64,000 bases of DNA from contig NZ_SSBI01000019.1 of assembly GCF_004795015.1 (NCBI RefSeq), positions 1 to 64,000 of the forward strand. Direction: 5' to 3'. This document shows, in pieces, positions 33,936-45,106 of the stretch (positions are counted from its first letter, which is position 1; every line of letters begins with the position of its first letter). This stretch comes from Streptomyces sp. A1277 (GTDB lineage: Bacteria > Actinomycetota > Actinomycetes > Streptomycetales > Streptomycetaceae). The notes under the pieces are model-generated. The model was not told the DNA's origin, did not search any database, and worked only from the letters and a program-made list of their open reading frames with translations. A program made the translations under genes and the position numbers.

Positions 33936-35105
33936 ATGGCTTACCTCGACCACGCCGCGACCACGCCGATGCTTCCGGAGACGATCGCGGCGATGACCGC
34001 GCAGCTCGCCGTCACCGGCAACGCGTCCTCACTCCACGCCGCCGGCCGCCTGGCCCGCCGTACCGTCGAGGAGTCCAGAGAATCCCTCGCCGACGCCCTC
34101 GGCGCACGCCCCAGCGAGGTGGTGTTCACCTCCGGCGGCACCGAGTCGGACAACCTCGCGGTGAAGGGCCTGTACTGGGCCCGCCGCGACGCCGACCCCC
34201 GCCGCACCCGGGTCCTCGCCAGCCCCGTCGAGCACCACGCGGTGCTGGACGCGGTCGACTGGCTCGCCGCCCACGAGGGCGCGAACGTCGAATACCTCCC
34301 CGTCGACGCCTACGGGCGCGTCCACCCCGAAGCGCTGCGCGAGGCGGTCCTCCGCGACCCCGACGACGTCGCGCTGATCACCGTGATGTGGGCCAACAAC
34401 GAGATCGGCACCATCATGCCGGTACGCGAACTGGCGGCGGTGGCCCGTGAGTTCGACGTGCCGATGCACGCGGACGCGGTGCAGGCGTTCGGACAGCTCG
34501 ACGTGGACTTCGCCGCGTCCGGGCTGGCCGCGATGACGGTGAGCGCGCACAAGATCGGCGGCCCGACCGGCGTCGGCGCGCTGCTGCTGGGCCGCGAGTA
34601 CACCCCGGTGCCCGTCCTGCACGGCGGAGGCCAGGAGCGCCACGTCCGCTCCGGCACCCTCGACGTGCCCGGCATCGCCGCGTTCGCCGTCGCCGGGCGG
34701 CTCGCCGCCGAACGGCGCGAGGACTTCGCCCGGGAGATCGGCGGGCTGCGCGACCAGCTGGCCGACGCCGTCCTGGCGCGGGTCCCCGACGCCCTGCTCG
34801 GCGGCGACCCGGCACCCGGCGGGCGGCTGCCGGCCAACGCGCACTTCACCTTCCCCGGCTGCGAGGGCGACTCGCTCCTGCTGCTGCTGGACGCCCAGGG
34901 CATCGAGTGCTCCACCGGCTCGGCCTGCACCGCCGGGATCGCCCAGCCCAGCCACGTCCTGCTCGCCACCGGCACCGACCCGGACCTGGCCCGGGGCACC
35001 CTGCGCTTCTCGCTCGGCCACACCTCCACCGAGCAGGACGTCGAGGACGTGGCCCGCGCGATCGGACCGGCGGTCGAACGGGCCAGGACGGCGGGGCTCA
35101 GCTAG
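33936..35105 (+). CDS. cysteine desulfurase (NifS/IscS-like)
   Basis: A PLP enzyme of 389 residues that converts cysteine to alanine and passes persulfide sulfur on. Conserved parts: YLDHAATTP at the N-terminus, the [11 protein letters not shown] cofactor region, the Schiff-base lysine in [12 protein letters not shown], and the mobile active-site loop cysteine in [10 protein letters not shown]. MnmA is encoded about 800 bp downstream, so this enzyme is likely its sulfur donor for 2-thiouridine in tRNA. There is no SD sequence and a -10-like TAGAAT lies just upstream, so the message is probably leaderless. Confidence 0.94.
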   Translation: MAYLDHAATTPMLPETIAAMTAQLAVTGNASSLHAAGRLARRTVEESRESLADALGARPSEVVFTSGGTESDNLAVKGLYWARRDADPRRTRVLASPVEHHAVLDAVDWLAAHEGANVEYLPVDAYGRVHPEALREAVLRDPDDVALITVMWANNEIGTIMPVRELAAVAREFDVPMHADAVQAFGQLDVDFAASGLAAMTVSAHKIGGPTGVGALLLGREYTPVPVLHGGGQERHVRSGTLDVPGIAAFAVAGRLAAERREDFAREIGGLRDQLADAVLARVPDALLGGDPAPGGRLPANAHFTFPGCEGDSLLLLLDAQGIECSTGSACTAGIAQPSHVLLATGTDPDLARGTLRFSLGHTSTEQDVEDVARAIGPAVERARTAGLS

Positions 35106-35135
35106 GCCGGGCATGCCCGGTCCGGGCTGCCTGGG

Positions 35136-35816
35136 CTAGGACTTCTCGGACGCGGGCGCCGAGGCCGCGCGCCGGACCAGCTCCAGGTAGCGGTCCCAGT
35201 CCCAGCCCCGGCCCGGGTCCGTGTGGTCGGCCCCCGGCACCTCCACGTGCCCGATGATGTGCTCGCGGTCCACCGGTATCCCGTACCGCCCGCAGATCGC
35301 CGCGGTGAGCTTGGCGGACGCCCCGTACATCGCGCCGGTGAAGTCCTGGGGGCGGTCCACGAAGCCCTCGTGTTCGATGCCCACGCTGCGCTCGTTGTAC
35401 GAGCGGTTGCCGGCGTGGAACGCCACGTCCAGCTCGCGGATCATCTGCGTCACATGGCCGTCCTTGCGCACCACGTAATGGGCGGCCGCCCGGTGCCCCG
35501 GGTCCTGGAAGGCGCGCACCGCGCTGCTGAAGCTGCCCTGCGTGACATGGATGACCACGCGGTCGATGCCGTAGTCGTCGGGGCGGTCCGCGCGCCGCCA
35601 GTTGGCGTCGGACGCCGCCACCCACCGGGCCCGGGCGTAGTCCACCGCGCCCGGCGTACGCGGCTTCTCCACGCCCGGCAGCCGCCACCAGGCGTGCTTC
35701 AGCCGGTCCCGCGCCAGCGCCGCCGTACCCACGGCCGTGACGGCGCCGCCGATCAGCACCGAGCGCCGGCTGATCCCGGTCCCGGTGCCGGACCCCGCCG
35801 TCCCCTTGGTCCCCAT
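35136..35816 (-). CDS. Tat-exported N-acetylmuramoyl-L-alanine amidase
   Basis: A 226-residue peptidoglycan hydrolase of the amidase_2/PGRP family, which cuts the bond between MurNAc and the stem peptide. The N-terminus carries a twin-arginine signal (SRRSVLIGGAVTAVGTAALA), so it should be exported folded. Zinc-site regions are visible: VVIHVTQGS, GIEHEGFV and GHVEVPGADHTDPG. The GHxxxxxxxHxDPG pattern supplies a ligand His. The start is the ATG at 35816, which keeps the Tat motif near the N-terminus. It is divergent from mnmA with only 61 bp between the starts. Confidence 0.9.
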   Translation of the reverse strand: MGTKGTAGSGTGTGISRRSVLIGGAVTAVGTAALARDRLKHAWWRLPGVEKPRTPGAVDYARARWVAASDANWRRADRPDDYGIDRVVIHVTQGSFSSAVRAFQDPGHRAAAHYVVRKDGHVTQMIRELDVAFHAGNRSYNERSVGIEHEGFVDRPQDFTGAMYGASAKLTAAICGRYGIPVDREHIIGHVEVPGADHTDPGRGWDWDRYLELVRRAASAPASEKS

Positions 35817-35877
35817 GTGACGGACAACGCTTATCCGCGAGCTTTCGGTTCCCGCCCCCACGTACCCTGGGGGAGCT

Positions 35878-37008
35878 ATGACTGAGACTCCCCAGCGCCC
35901 CCTCCGCGTGCTCGCCGCCATGTCGGGCGGTGTCGACTCCGCCGTCGCCGCGGCCCGCGCCGCCGAGGCGGGCCACGACGTGACCGGCGTGCACCTCGCC
36001 CTCTCCGCGAACCCGCAGTCCTTCCGGACCGGCGCCCGCGGCTGCTGCACCATCGAGGACTCCCGCGACGCCCGCCGCGCCGCCGACGTCATCGGCATCC
36101 CGTTCTACGTCTGGGACCTGGCCGAACGCTTCCGCGAGGACGTCGTGGAGGACTTCGTCGCCGAGTACGAGGCCGGGCGCACCCCCAACCCGTGCCTGCG
36201 CTGCAACGAGAAGATCAAGTTCGCCGCGCTCCTGGACAAGGCCCTCGCGCTCGGCTTCGACGCGGTGTGCACCGGGCACTACGCCACCGTGGTCCTCGCC
36301 GAGGACGGCAGCCGGGAGCTGCACCGCGCCTCGGACATGGCCAAGGACCAGAGCTATGTGCTCGGCGTCCTGGACGAGCGCCAGCTCGCCCACGCGATGT
36401 TCCCGCTCGGCGACACCCTCACCACCAAGGACGAGATCCGCGCCGAGGCCGAGCGCCGGGGCCTCGCGGTCGCCAAGAAGCCGGACAGCCACGACATCTG
36501 CTTCATCGCGGACGGCGACACCCAGGGCTTCCTCGCGGACCGCCTCGGCGGCAAGGCGGAGGGCGACATCCTGGACGAGTCAGGTGCGAAGCTCGGCACC
36601 CACGAGGGCGCCTTCGGCTTCACCGTCGGCCAGCGCAAGGGCCTGCGCATCGGCCACCCGGCCCCGGACGGCAAGCCGCGCTACGTCCTGGACATCTCCC
36701 CGGTGAACAACACCGTCACGGTCGGCCCGGTCGAGGCCCTCGACGTCACCGCGCTCACCGCGATCAAGCCCCGCTGGTGCGGCACCCCGCCCTCCGGCCC
36801 GGGGACGTACACCGCCCAGCTGCGCGCCCACGGCGGCGAGACCGAGGTCACCGCCGAGCTGACCGACGCCACCCTCCACGTCACCTTCACCGAGCCGGTC
36901 CGGGGCGTGGCCCCCGGCCAGGCGGTCGTGCTCTACGACGGGACGCGCGTGGTCGGCTCCGCGACGATCGCGACGACGGTGCGCCGGGAGCGGGCGGCGG
37001 CGAGCTGA
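35878..37008 (+). CDS. mnmA: tRNA-specific 2-thiouridylase
   Basis: Makes 2-thiouridine at the wobble position of tRNA-Lys, -Glu and -Gln using ATP and persulfide sulfur. The 376-residue chain has the PP-loop SGGVDS (residues 16-21), the first catalytic cysteine in NPCLRCN (Cys106) and the second in DSHDICFI (about residue 204), plus the [12 protein letters not shown] segment of the central domain. Length is normal. A GGGGGAG sits almost against the ATG, and a -10-like TACCCT lies about 10 bp upstream, so the message may be leaderless or nearly so. A hairpin follows the stop. Confidence 0.96.
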   Translation: MTETPQRPLRVLAAMSGGVDSAVAAARAAEAGHDVTGVHLALSANPQSFRTGARGCCTIEDSRDARRAADVIGIPFYVWDLAERFREDVVEDFVAEYEAGRTPNPCLRCNEKIKFAALLDKALALGFDAVCTGHYATVVLAEDGSRELHRASDMAKDQSYVLGVLDERQLAHAMFPLGDTLTTKDEIRAEAERRGLAVAKKPDSHDICFIADGDTQGFLADRLGGKAEGDILDESGAKLGTHEGAFGFTVGQRKGLRIGHPAPDGKPRYVLDISPVNNTVTVGPVEALDVTALTAIKPRWCGTPPSGPGTYTAQLRAHGGETEVTAELTDATLHVTFTEPVRGVAPGQAVVLYDGTRVVGSATIATTVRRERAAAS

Positions 37009-37011
37009 GCA

Positions 37012-37034
37012 CCGTGCGGGGAAGCCCCGCACGG
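37012..37034 (+). terminator. perfect 10-bp hairpin behind mnmA
   Basis: CCGTGCGGGG (37012-37021) pairs exactly with CCCCGCACGG (37025-37034) around AAG, starting 3 bp past the mnmA stop. No T-tract follows. Confidence 0.8.
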
Positions 37035-37312
37035 CTACGCCCGACCCCAGTACGGGCGTGGCCGCGCGGGGCGCTCACGGCCCCCCGGACCCGCCCGGCG
37101 CGGGTCAGGACGCCTGGCGGGCGTACGCGTCACGGCCGAAGAACTCCGCCGGCACCCGGGCGATCACCTGGGATCCCGGCTCGCGGGTCCGGCCCGTCAG
37201 CGTCCGGCGGCGGCCCCGGGCAGCGCGTCCGCCGGCTGCCGGGTCGCCGACCTCGCGGTGGCCGAGCTGGACCCGCCGCAGACCGCCGGGGAAAAGATTG
37301 CCTGACGGCCAG
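37035..37312. other. gene-free stretch with a possible gene remnant
   Basis: No intact gene. On the minus strand, 37105 to about 37200 reads as a protein C-terminus (EPGSQVIARVPAEFFGRDA ending AYARQAS) followed by a stop, without a plausible body upstream. It may be the end of a deleted gene. Confidence 0.35.
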
Positions 37313-37648
37313 TCAGTGAGCGATCAGCTCCGTGTCGTAGAAGCAGAAGTGGTCCTTGATCGCCTCCACCTCGGCCTTCGGCTCCTCGTACGCCCAGACC
37401 AGATCGGCCGCGCCCGGCAGCGACCAGTAGGAGGCGTCCCCCTTGAACGGGCAGTGCGTGCGCGTGTCAGACGGCGTCAGCAACTCCGTACGCACGTCCT
37501 CCGGCGGCAGGTAGTAGCGGTCCGGACAGCCCGTCTCGCGCAGGACGAGCGGGCGGCGGCTCTCGGCGAGCAGCAGGCCGTCGCAGACCACGCGCACGTG
37601 CTCGGTGCCGGGCTCGACGGTGATGCGGTGTCCTCGGGTGGTAGTCAT
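37313..37648 (-). CDS. DUF427-domain protein
   Basis: A 111-residue soluble protein matching the DUF427 family (PF04248): GHRITVEPGTEHVRVVCDG at the N-terminus, RYYLPPEDVR in the centre, then CPFKGDASYW and VWAYEEPKAEVEAIKDHFCFYD. The family is widespread in actinobacteria and fungi, with a beta-tent fold and no known reaction. Length is normal. It is encoded on the opposite strand to mnmA and the LOG gene and stands alone. Confidence 0.88.
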   Translation of the reverse strand: MTTTRGHRITVEPGTEHVRVVCDGLLLAESRRPLVLRETGCPDRYYLPPEDVRTELLTPSDTRTHCPFKGDASYWSLPGAADLVWAYEEPKAEVEAIKDHFCFYDTELIAH

Positions 37649-37725
37649 ACCTCTCTCAGCCGTCCCCGGGGCTGGATTCTTCCCCGGTCGCCTCCCCGCC
37701 GGCGGCGGGCTCTACCGTGGCAGCC

Positions 37726-38265
37726 ATGAACATCTGCGTCTTCCTCTCCGCCGCCGACCTCCCTGACCGCTACACCGTGCCCGCCCGCGAGTTCGCCGAG
37801 CTGATCGGCCGCGGCGGGCACACCCTGGTCTGGGGCGGCTCGGAGAGCGGGCTGATGAAGGTCGTCGCCGACGGCGTCCAGGAGGCGGGCGGCAGGCTCG
37901 TCGGGGTGTCGGTGGACTTCCTGGCCGCCAAGGCGCGGAGCAACGCCGACGAGATGGTGATCGCCCACGACCTCGCCGAGCGCAAGGCCCTCCTCCTGGC
38001 GAAGGCCGACGCGATCGTGATCATGGTCGGCGGCACCGGGACGCTGGACGAGGCCACCGAGATCCTGGAGCTGAAGAAGCACGGCAAGCACAGCAAGCCG
38101 GTCGTCCTGCTCAACACCGCGGGCTTCTACGACGGGCTGCGCGAGCAGTTCCGGCGGATGGAGGACGAGGGCTTCCTGCCGTTGCCCCTGACCGAGCTGG
38201 TCTTCTTCGCCGAGGACGGGGTCGGCGCCCTGGCCTACCTGGAGGAGTGGGCCGGCCTGCAGTGA
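37726..38265 (+). CDS. LOG-like (Rossmann, lysine-decarboxylase-annotated) protein
   Basis: A 179-residue protein of the LOG/TIGR00725-type Rossmann fold: an N-terminal strand (NICVFLSAADLPDRY), the LVWGGSESGLM loop and the GGTGTLDEATEI motif. Classical LOG enzymes, which release cytokinin-like bases from nucleotide monophosphates, carry PGGxGTxxE. Here the proline is replaced (IMVGGTGTLDE) while the Gly, Thr and Glu remain, so activity is plausible but not certain. The ATG at 37726 is chosen over an in-frame GTG nine bases upstream. An SDR gene follows 29 bp downstream. Confidence 0.83.
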   Translation: MNICVFLSAADLPDRYTVPAREFAELIGRGGHTLVWGGSESGLMKVVADGVQEAGGRLVGVSVDFLAAKARSNADEMVIAHDLAERKALLLAKADAIVIMVGGTGTLDEATEILELKKHGKHSKPVVLLNTAGFYDGLREQFRRMEDEGFLPLPLTELVFFAEDGVGALAYLEEWAGLQ

Positions 38266-38294
38266 CCCGTGGTGCCGGGTGCGACGATGGGGCC

Positions 38295-38984
38295 ATGTCC
38301 ACTCACCTCATCACCGGTGCCGGCTCCGGCATCGGCGCAGCGGTCGCCCGCCGTCTCACCGAGCGCGGGGACGACCTCGTCCTGCTGGCCCGCGACGCGG
38401 GCCGCGCCAAGGAGCTGGCCGCGCTCCACCCCGGCGCCCGCACCCTCGTCGGCGACCTGTCCAACCCGGACCGGCTCTCCTGGGCCTTCGCCCAGCAGCC
38501 GATGCCGGAACGGCTCGACTCGCTGCTGCACATCGCGGGCGTCGTGGAACTCGGCCGGGTCGGCGAGCTCACCCCCAAGGCATGGCACCTCCAGCTCAAC
38601 GCCAACCTCGTCGCCCCCGCCGAGCTGACCCGCCTCGTCCTCCCACAGCTGCGCGTCGCCCAGGGCCACGTCCTGTTCGTCAACTCCGGGGCCGGGCTCT
38701 CTGCGAGCGCCGAGTGGAGCGCGTACGCGGCGAGCAAGCACGGGCTGAAGGCGCTCGCCGACTCCCTGCGCCACGAGGAGCACGGTAACGGCGTCCGGGT
38801 CACGTCCGTCTACCCCGGCCGCACCGCGAGCCCCATGCAGGCCAAGGTCCACCAGCAGGAGGGCAAGGAGTACGACCCGGCCCGCTGGCTGGACCCCGAG
38901 TCCGTCGCCACCACCATCCTGATGGCGCTCGACCTGCCCCGCGACGCCGAGGTCAACGACCTCACGGTGCGCCCCGGCCGCTGA
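38295..38984 (+). CDS. short-chain dehydrogenase/reductase
   Basis: A classical SDR of 229 residues: cofactor motif TGAGSGIG (residues 7-14), the acidic/polar ARDAGR turn suggesting NADP(H), the catalytic Ser in FVNSGAGLS, the YAASK pair (Tyr-x-x-x-Lys), and a YPGRTAS segment after it. The LHIAGVVELG region matches the NNAG position in a variant form. Substrate unknown. It is transcribed with the LOG gene and 34 bp ahead of the MetE-like gene, a block I recall as conserved upstream of ligA in streptomycetes. Confidence 0.9.
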   Translation: MSTHLITGAGSGIGAAVARRLTERGDDLVLLARDAGRAKELAALHPGARTLVGDLSNPDRLSWAFAQQPMPERLDSLLHIAGVVELGRVGELTPKAWHLQLNANLVAPAELTRLVLPQLRVAQGHVLFVNSGAGLSASAEWSAYAASKHGLKALADSLRHEEHGNGVRVTSVYPGRTASPMQAKVHQQEGKEYDPARWLDPESVATTILMALDLPRDAEVNDLTVRPGR

Positions 38985-39018
38985 CCGCACGGGCGGCGGA
39001 CCGCCGTAGGCTTCCCGC

Positions 39019-40044
39019 GTGAGCGAGAAGAGCGAGTTCAGGGACTGCCCGGCCACCGGAATCGGCTCGATGCCCGGATCGGACGCCCGGGAGGCGGCGA
39101 AGACCGTCACCGGCTCCTTCGGCGACGGCCAGGGCATGCCGTATCTGGCGGAGCTGCCCGGACGCGGGCCGGGCGCGGACATGACCGGGCGGACGATCGG
39201 GCTGCTGGCCGAGATGTACGGGCACGTCGAGCCCAGCGGCTGGCGGATCAGCGACCGGCCGGGCCGCGACACCCGCCGGGCCCGGTCCTGGCTCGGCGAG
39301 GACCTGGACGCCCTGGAGGAGTTCACCCAGGGCTACGAGGGCCCGCTCAAGGTCCAGGCCGTCGGGCCCTGGACGCTGGCCGCCGCCCTGGAGCGCCGGG
39401 GCGGCGAGGCGTTCCTCGGCGACCCGGGCGCCTGCCGCGACCTGGCGGACTCGCTCGCCGAGGGGCTGCGCGGCCACCTCGCCGAGGTGCGGCGCCGGAT
39501 GCCCGGCGCGCGCCTCGCCCTCCAGCTGGACGAACCCTCCCTCACCGGGGTCCTGCTCGGCCGGATCAGGACCGCCAGCGGCTACCGCACCTACCGGGCC
39601 GTGGACCGCCAGGTCGTGGAGGACACGCTGCGCGAGGTGCTGTCCGCGGCGGGCGAGGCCGCCACGCTCGTGCACACCTGCGCCCCCGAGGTTCCGTTCG
39701 CCCTGCTGCGCCGGGCCGGGGCGGACGGGATCTCGTTCGATTTCTCCCTCCTCACCGAGCGTGAGGAGGAGGCGGTCGGGGAAGCCGTCGAGAGCGGCAC
39801 CCGGCTGTTCCTCGGGGTGGTGCCGGGCACCGACCCGGCCTCGGGCGGATTGTCAGACCCGGGCGGTAGCGTCATGGGTGTCAGGACGCTGTGGCGCAGG
39901 CTGGGGCTGAATCCGGGGACTCTGACCGAGTCCGTGACGGTCACCCCCTCGTGCGGTCTCGCGGGTGCGTCGCCCGCGTACGCACGGGCCGCGCTCGCCC
40001 ATTGCGCCCGGGCCGCTGAATCGCTCGCAGACAACCCTGAGTAA
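39019..40044 (+). CDS. MetE-like (cobalamin-independent methionine synthase C-terminal fold) protein
   Basis: A 341-residue protein resembling only the C-terminal, catalytic barrel of MetE. It begins with ATGIGSMPG and carries the zinc-ligand candidates in VHTCAP (His, Cys) and TPSCGLAG (Cys). LALQLDEPSL and the GADGISFDFSLL strands fit the UROD/MetE barrel. The N-terminal half of true MetE, which helps bind polyglutamyl folate, is absent. It may be a core-type methyltransferase with a different methyl donor. The start is GTG at 39019. It lies 30 bp before ligA, without an obvious functional link. Confidence 0.82.
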   Translation: MSEKSEFRDCPATGIGSMPGSDAREAAKTVTGSFGDGQGMPYLAELPGRGPGADMTGRTIGLLAEMYGHVEPSGWRISDRPGRDTRRARSWLGEDLDALEEFTQGYEGPLKVQAVGPWTLAAALERRGGEAFLGDPGACRDLADSLAEGLRGHLAEVRRRMPGARLALQLDEPSLTGVLLGRIRTASGYRTYRAVDRQVVEDTLREVLSAAGEAATLVHTCAPEVPFALLRRAGADGISFDFSLLTEREEEAVGEAVESGTRLFLGVVPGTDPASGGLSDPGGSVMGVRTLWRRLGLNPGTLTESVTVTPSCGLAGASPAYARAALAHCARAAESLADNPE

Positions 40045-40059
40045 CGGGGCGCTGGGTAA

Positions 40060-42300
<2,241 letters not shown>

Positions 42301-42529
42301 GAGGCCCCAACACACCGCCCGTTTCACCCGATCGGGTGCATAGCAGATGCTGACGGATGGTCGGTTCGCATTCGGGCAAGAGCGGTAGACCGCTGCCCGT
42401 AGAAGCCTTCCGCGGCCTACTGTTGGAAGATGCGCCCTCGGACCCGGCCACCGGGCGAGGTCCGGGGCGTGGTGGCACGGAACGCAATCATCGGGTGACA
42501 TCGGCATCGCCGGCTGTGAGAGGGACGGA

Positions 42530-44704
42530 ATGAAACCGACCGAGAGCGCCGCACCGGTGGCGCGGCTGCAAGGTTTCGTGGGCCTCACCCCCAAAGTGGG
42601 TGCCGTCGTCGTGGCGCTCGCCACGGTCCAGCTCGCGACCGGCTTCTACCGTGCCCTCAGCCACGGGCACGCCCTCTTCCCGGACGGCCGGGCCGGCTGG
42701 TCGCTCGCCGTCCTCACCGGCATCGTCGTCGGCCACCTCGTCGCCCTAGGCCGCGACCGCTGGTGGGGCGGCACAGGCTCCGGCGCGGCCCTCACCCTGG
42801 CCGTCCTGCTGCTCTACGGCTGGGTGCCCGCCGGACTGGTCAGCCTCGTCGTGGTCGTCCTCGTCGGCGTCGCCCGCAGGCACCGCTGGTGGCAGGGGCT
42901 GCTGCACGGGGCTGTGGACATCCTCGGGGTCGGCGCGGCGGCCCTGGTGCTCGCCGCGTTCGGCGAGGTGCAGTCCGTCGAGGCGCCGTGGAAACCACTC
43001 GACTGGGGCATCGACGCCGTCCCGGAAGTCCTGCTCGCCGCCTCCACCTACCTGCTCGTCACCCGGGTCCTGCTGTGGTATTCGCGGGCCCAGCCGGGCG
43101 GCGGGCTGCCCACCGTCGCCCGCACCGCCATGCTGCGCCAGGGCCTGGTCGCGGTCGCCCTGCTCGGCATCGCCCCGCTGATCTGCGTCGTCGCGATGGC
43201 CAGACCCATCCTGCTGCCGCTCTTCGCGGTGCCGCTGATCGCGCTCGACTCCACGCTCTGGATCGCCCGCGCCCGGGCCGAGGAGCAGCTGAAGGACCCG
43301 CTGACCGGGCTGCCCAACCGGCAGTGGCTGCTGGAGCGGACCTGGACGGCGCTGGAGGAGGCCGAGAGCCTCAGCAGCCGGGTCGGCCTGGTCCTGATCG
43401 ACCTCGACCGCTTCCGGGCGGTCAACGACACCCTCGGCCACCTCGCCGGCGACCGGCTGCTGCTCCAGATAGCGGAGCGGCTGCGGCTCGCCCTGCCGCG
43501 CGGCGCGGAGGCGGCCCGGCTCGGCGGCGACGAGTTCGCCGTCCTGCTGCCCACCGCCGACTCCACCACCAGCGCCCAGCGCGTCGCCCGCCACCTGGTC
43601 GCCGAGCTGTCCTCGCCGCTCGACCTGGACGGCCTCACCCTGGTCCTGGAGGCCAGCGCCGGCGTCGCCGTCTACCCGGACCACGCGCTGGACGCGGAGG
43701 GGCTGCTGCGCCGGGCGGACGTGGCGATGTACCAGGCCAAGCGCGACCGCACGGGCGTGGAGGTGTACGAGTCGAAGCGCGACAGCAACACCCCGGACCG
43801 GCTCGGCCTCCTCGGCGACCTGCGCCGCGCGCTGGACGCGGGCGAGGTGGAGCTGCACTACCAGCCCAAGGTCCGCTTCGACGGACAGGTGGCCGGGCTG
43901 GAAGCGCTGGTGCGCTGGGTGCACCCGGAGCGCGGCCGGGTCCCCCCGGACGAGTTCATCGCCATCGCCGAGTCCTCCGGGCTGATGCCGCACCTGACGG
44001 AGTACGTCCTGGAGACGGCGCTCGCCCAGGTCGCCCGGTGGCGCGCGCAGGGCCTCTTCGTGCCCGTCGCGGTCAACGTCTCCCCGCGCGACGTGCACAC
44101 CCCCGGATTCGCCGGCGGCGTCGCGGCCCGGCTCGCCCGGCACGGCGTCCCGGCGGGAGCGCTCCAGCTGGAGATAACGGAGCACGTACTCCTGGAGGAC
44201 CCGCAGCGGGCCGCCGACACACTGGCCGGGCTGACCGGGCACGGCGTGAAGATGTCCCTGGACGACTTCGGCACCGGGTACTCCTCCCTGGTCCACCTGC
44301 GCCGGCTGCCGGTCAGCGAGCTGAAGATCGACCGGTCCTTCGTGGCCCGGCTCGCCATCGACCACGAGGACGCGGAGATCGTCCGCTGCACGATCGACCT
44401 GGCCCACTCGCTCGGCCTGCTGGTCGTCGCCGAGGGCGTCGAGGACGACGAGACCTGGGAGCGGCTGCGGGACCTGCGCTGCGACGCGGTCCAGGGCTGG
44501 CTGGTGGCGGCCGCGATGCCGCCCCAGGAGACGACCGCGTGGCTGCGGGCCCGGGGCGAGCACGGCTGGCGCAGACCGGCCGAGCTGGCCGCCGCGGCGG
44601 CCGCGGCAGCGGCGGCGGCGAGTGTGGCGGCGGCGGCGCCGACCCCCGAGCTGGAGCAGCGGCCCTCCGGGCGGACGGCCGGTTCACGGCCGTCTCCGAC
44701 GTAG
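42530..44704 (+). CDS. rmdB: membrane GGDEF-EAL cyclic-di-GMP enzyme (RmdB type)
   Basis: A 724-residue protein: seven or eight N-terminal helices (about 20-245), then a GGDEF domain with intact GGDEF at 332-336, then an EAL domain with EALVRW at 458 and metal-site motifs [14 protein letters not shown] and [10 protein letters not shown], all intact. Both synthesis and hydrolysis of c-di-GMP are therefore chemically possible. Its position immediately after ligA and its architecture match S. coelicolor RmdB, reported as a c-di-GMP phosphodiesterase influencing development; that identification is from memory. The tail is a run of alanines and a Pro/Ser/Thr end. Confidence 0.9.
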   Translation: MKPTESAAPVARLQGFVGLTPKVGAVVVALATVQLATGFYRALSHGHALFPDGRAGWSLAVLTGIVVGHLVALGRDRWWGGTGSGAALTLAVLLLYGWVPAGLVSLVVVVLVGVARRHRWWQGLLHGAVDILGVGAAALVLAAFGEVQSVEAPWKPLDWGIDAVPEVLLAASTYLLVTRVLLWYSRAQPGGGLPTVARTAMLRQGLVAVALLGIAPLICVVAMARPILLPLFAVPLIALDSTLWIARARAEEQLKDPLTGLPNRQWLLERTWTALEEAESLSSRVGLVLIDLDRFRAVNDTLGHLAGDRLLLQIAERLRLALPRGAEAARLGGDEFAVLLPTADSTTSAQRVARHLVAELSSPLDLDGLTLVLEASAGVAVYPDHALDAEGLLRRADVAMYQAKRDRTGVEVYESKRDSNTPDRLGLLGDLRRALDAGEVELHYQPKVRFDGQVAGLEALVRWVHPERGRVPPDEFIAIAESSGLMPHLTEYVLETALAQVARWRAQGLFVPVAVNVSPRDVHTPGFAGGVAARLARHGVPAGALQLEITEHVLLEDPQRAADTLAGLTGHGVKMSLDDFGTGYSSLVHLRRLPVSELKIDRSFVARLAIDHEDAEIVRCTIDLAHSLGLLVVAEGVEDDETWERLRDLRCDAVQGWLVAAAMPPQETTAWLRARGEHGWRRPAELAAAAAAAAAAASVAAAAPTPELEQRPSGRTAGSRPSPT

Positions 44705-44760
44705 AGCCGTCCCCGGGCGGCGAATCCGGCAGGTGGCCGTGGGCGGTGCGGGCGACCCCA

Positions 44761-44766
44761 TAGGAT
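44761..44766 (+). promoter_or_regulatory. -10 box candidate for gatCAB
   Basis: TAGGAT about 39 bp before the gatC ATG, in a short intergenic region, would give a leader of roughly 30 nt with GAGGATCG as ribosome binding site. No clear -35 hexamer. Confidence 0.4.
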
Positions 44767-44804
44767 TGGGCCAAAACCACACACCAACCCCTGAGGATCG
44801 CTGC

Positions 44805-45101
44805 ATGCCTGGCATCACGCGCGAGGAGGTCGCCCACCTCGCCCGGCTGGCGCGTCTGGAGCTGAAGGGCGAAGAGCTCGATCACTTCGCCGGACAGCTC
44901 GACGACATCATCGGCGCGGTCGCCCGCGTCTCCGAGGTCGCCGACCAAGACGTACCGCCGACCTCCCACCCGCTGCCGCTGACGAACGTCATGCGGGCGG
45001 ACGTGGTCCGCCCGTCCCTCACCCCCGAGCAGGCGCTCTCCGGGGCCCCGGCCCAGGAGCAGCAGCGTTTCAAGGTGCCGCAGATCCTGGGGGAGGACTG
45101 A
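44805..45101 (+). CDS. gatC: Asp-tRNA(Asn)/Glu-tRNA(Gln) amidotransferase subunit C
   Basis: The 98-residue small subunit clamps GatA and GatB together in the amidotransferase that makes Gln-tRNA(Gln), and often Asn-tRNA(Asn), from misacylated precursors. Family sequence runs throughout: [17 protein letters not shown] at the start, [11 protein letters not shown] in the centre and FKVPQIL at the end. The ATG at 44805 has GAGGA eight bases upstream. It leads gatC-gatA-small gene-gatB. Confidence 0.95.
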   Translation: MPGITREEVAHLARLARLELKGEELDHFAGQLDDIIGAVARVSEVADQDVPPTSHPLPLTNVMRADVVRPSLTPEQALSGAPAQEQQRFKVPQILGED

Positions 45102-45106
45102 CAGCC

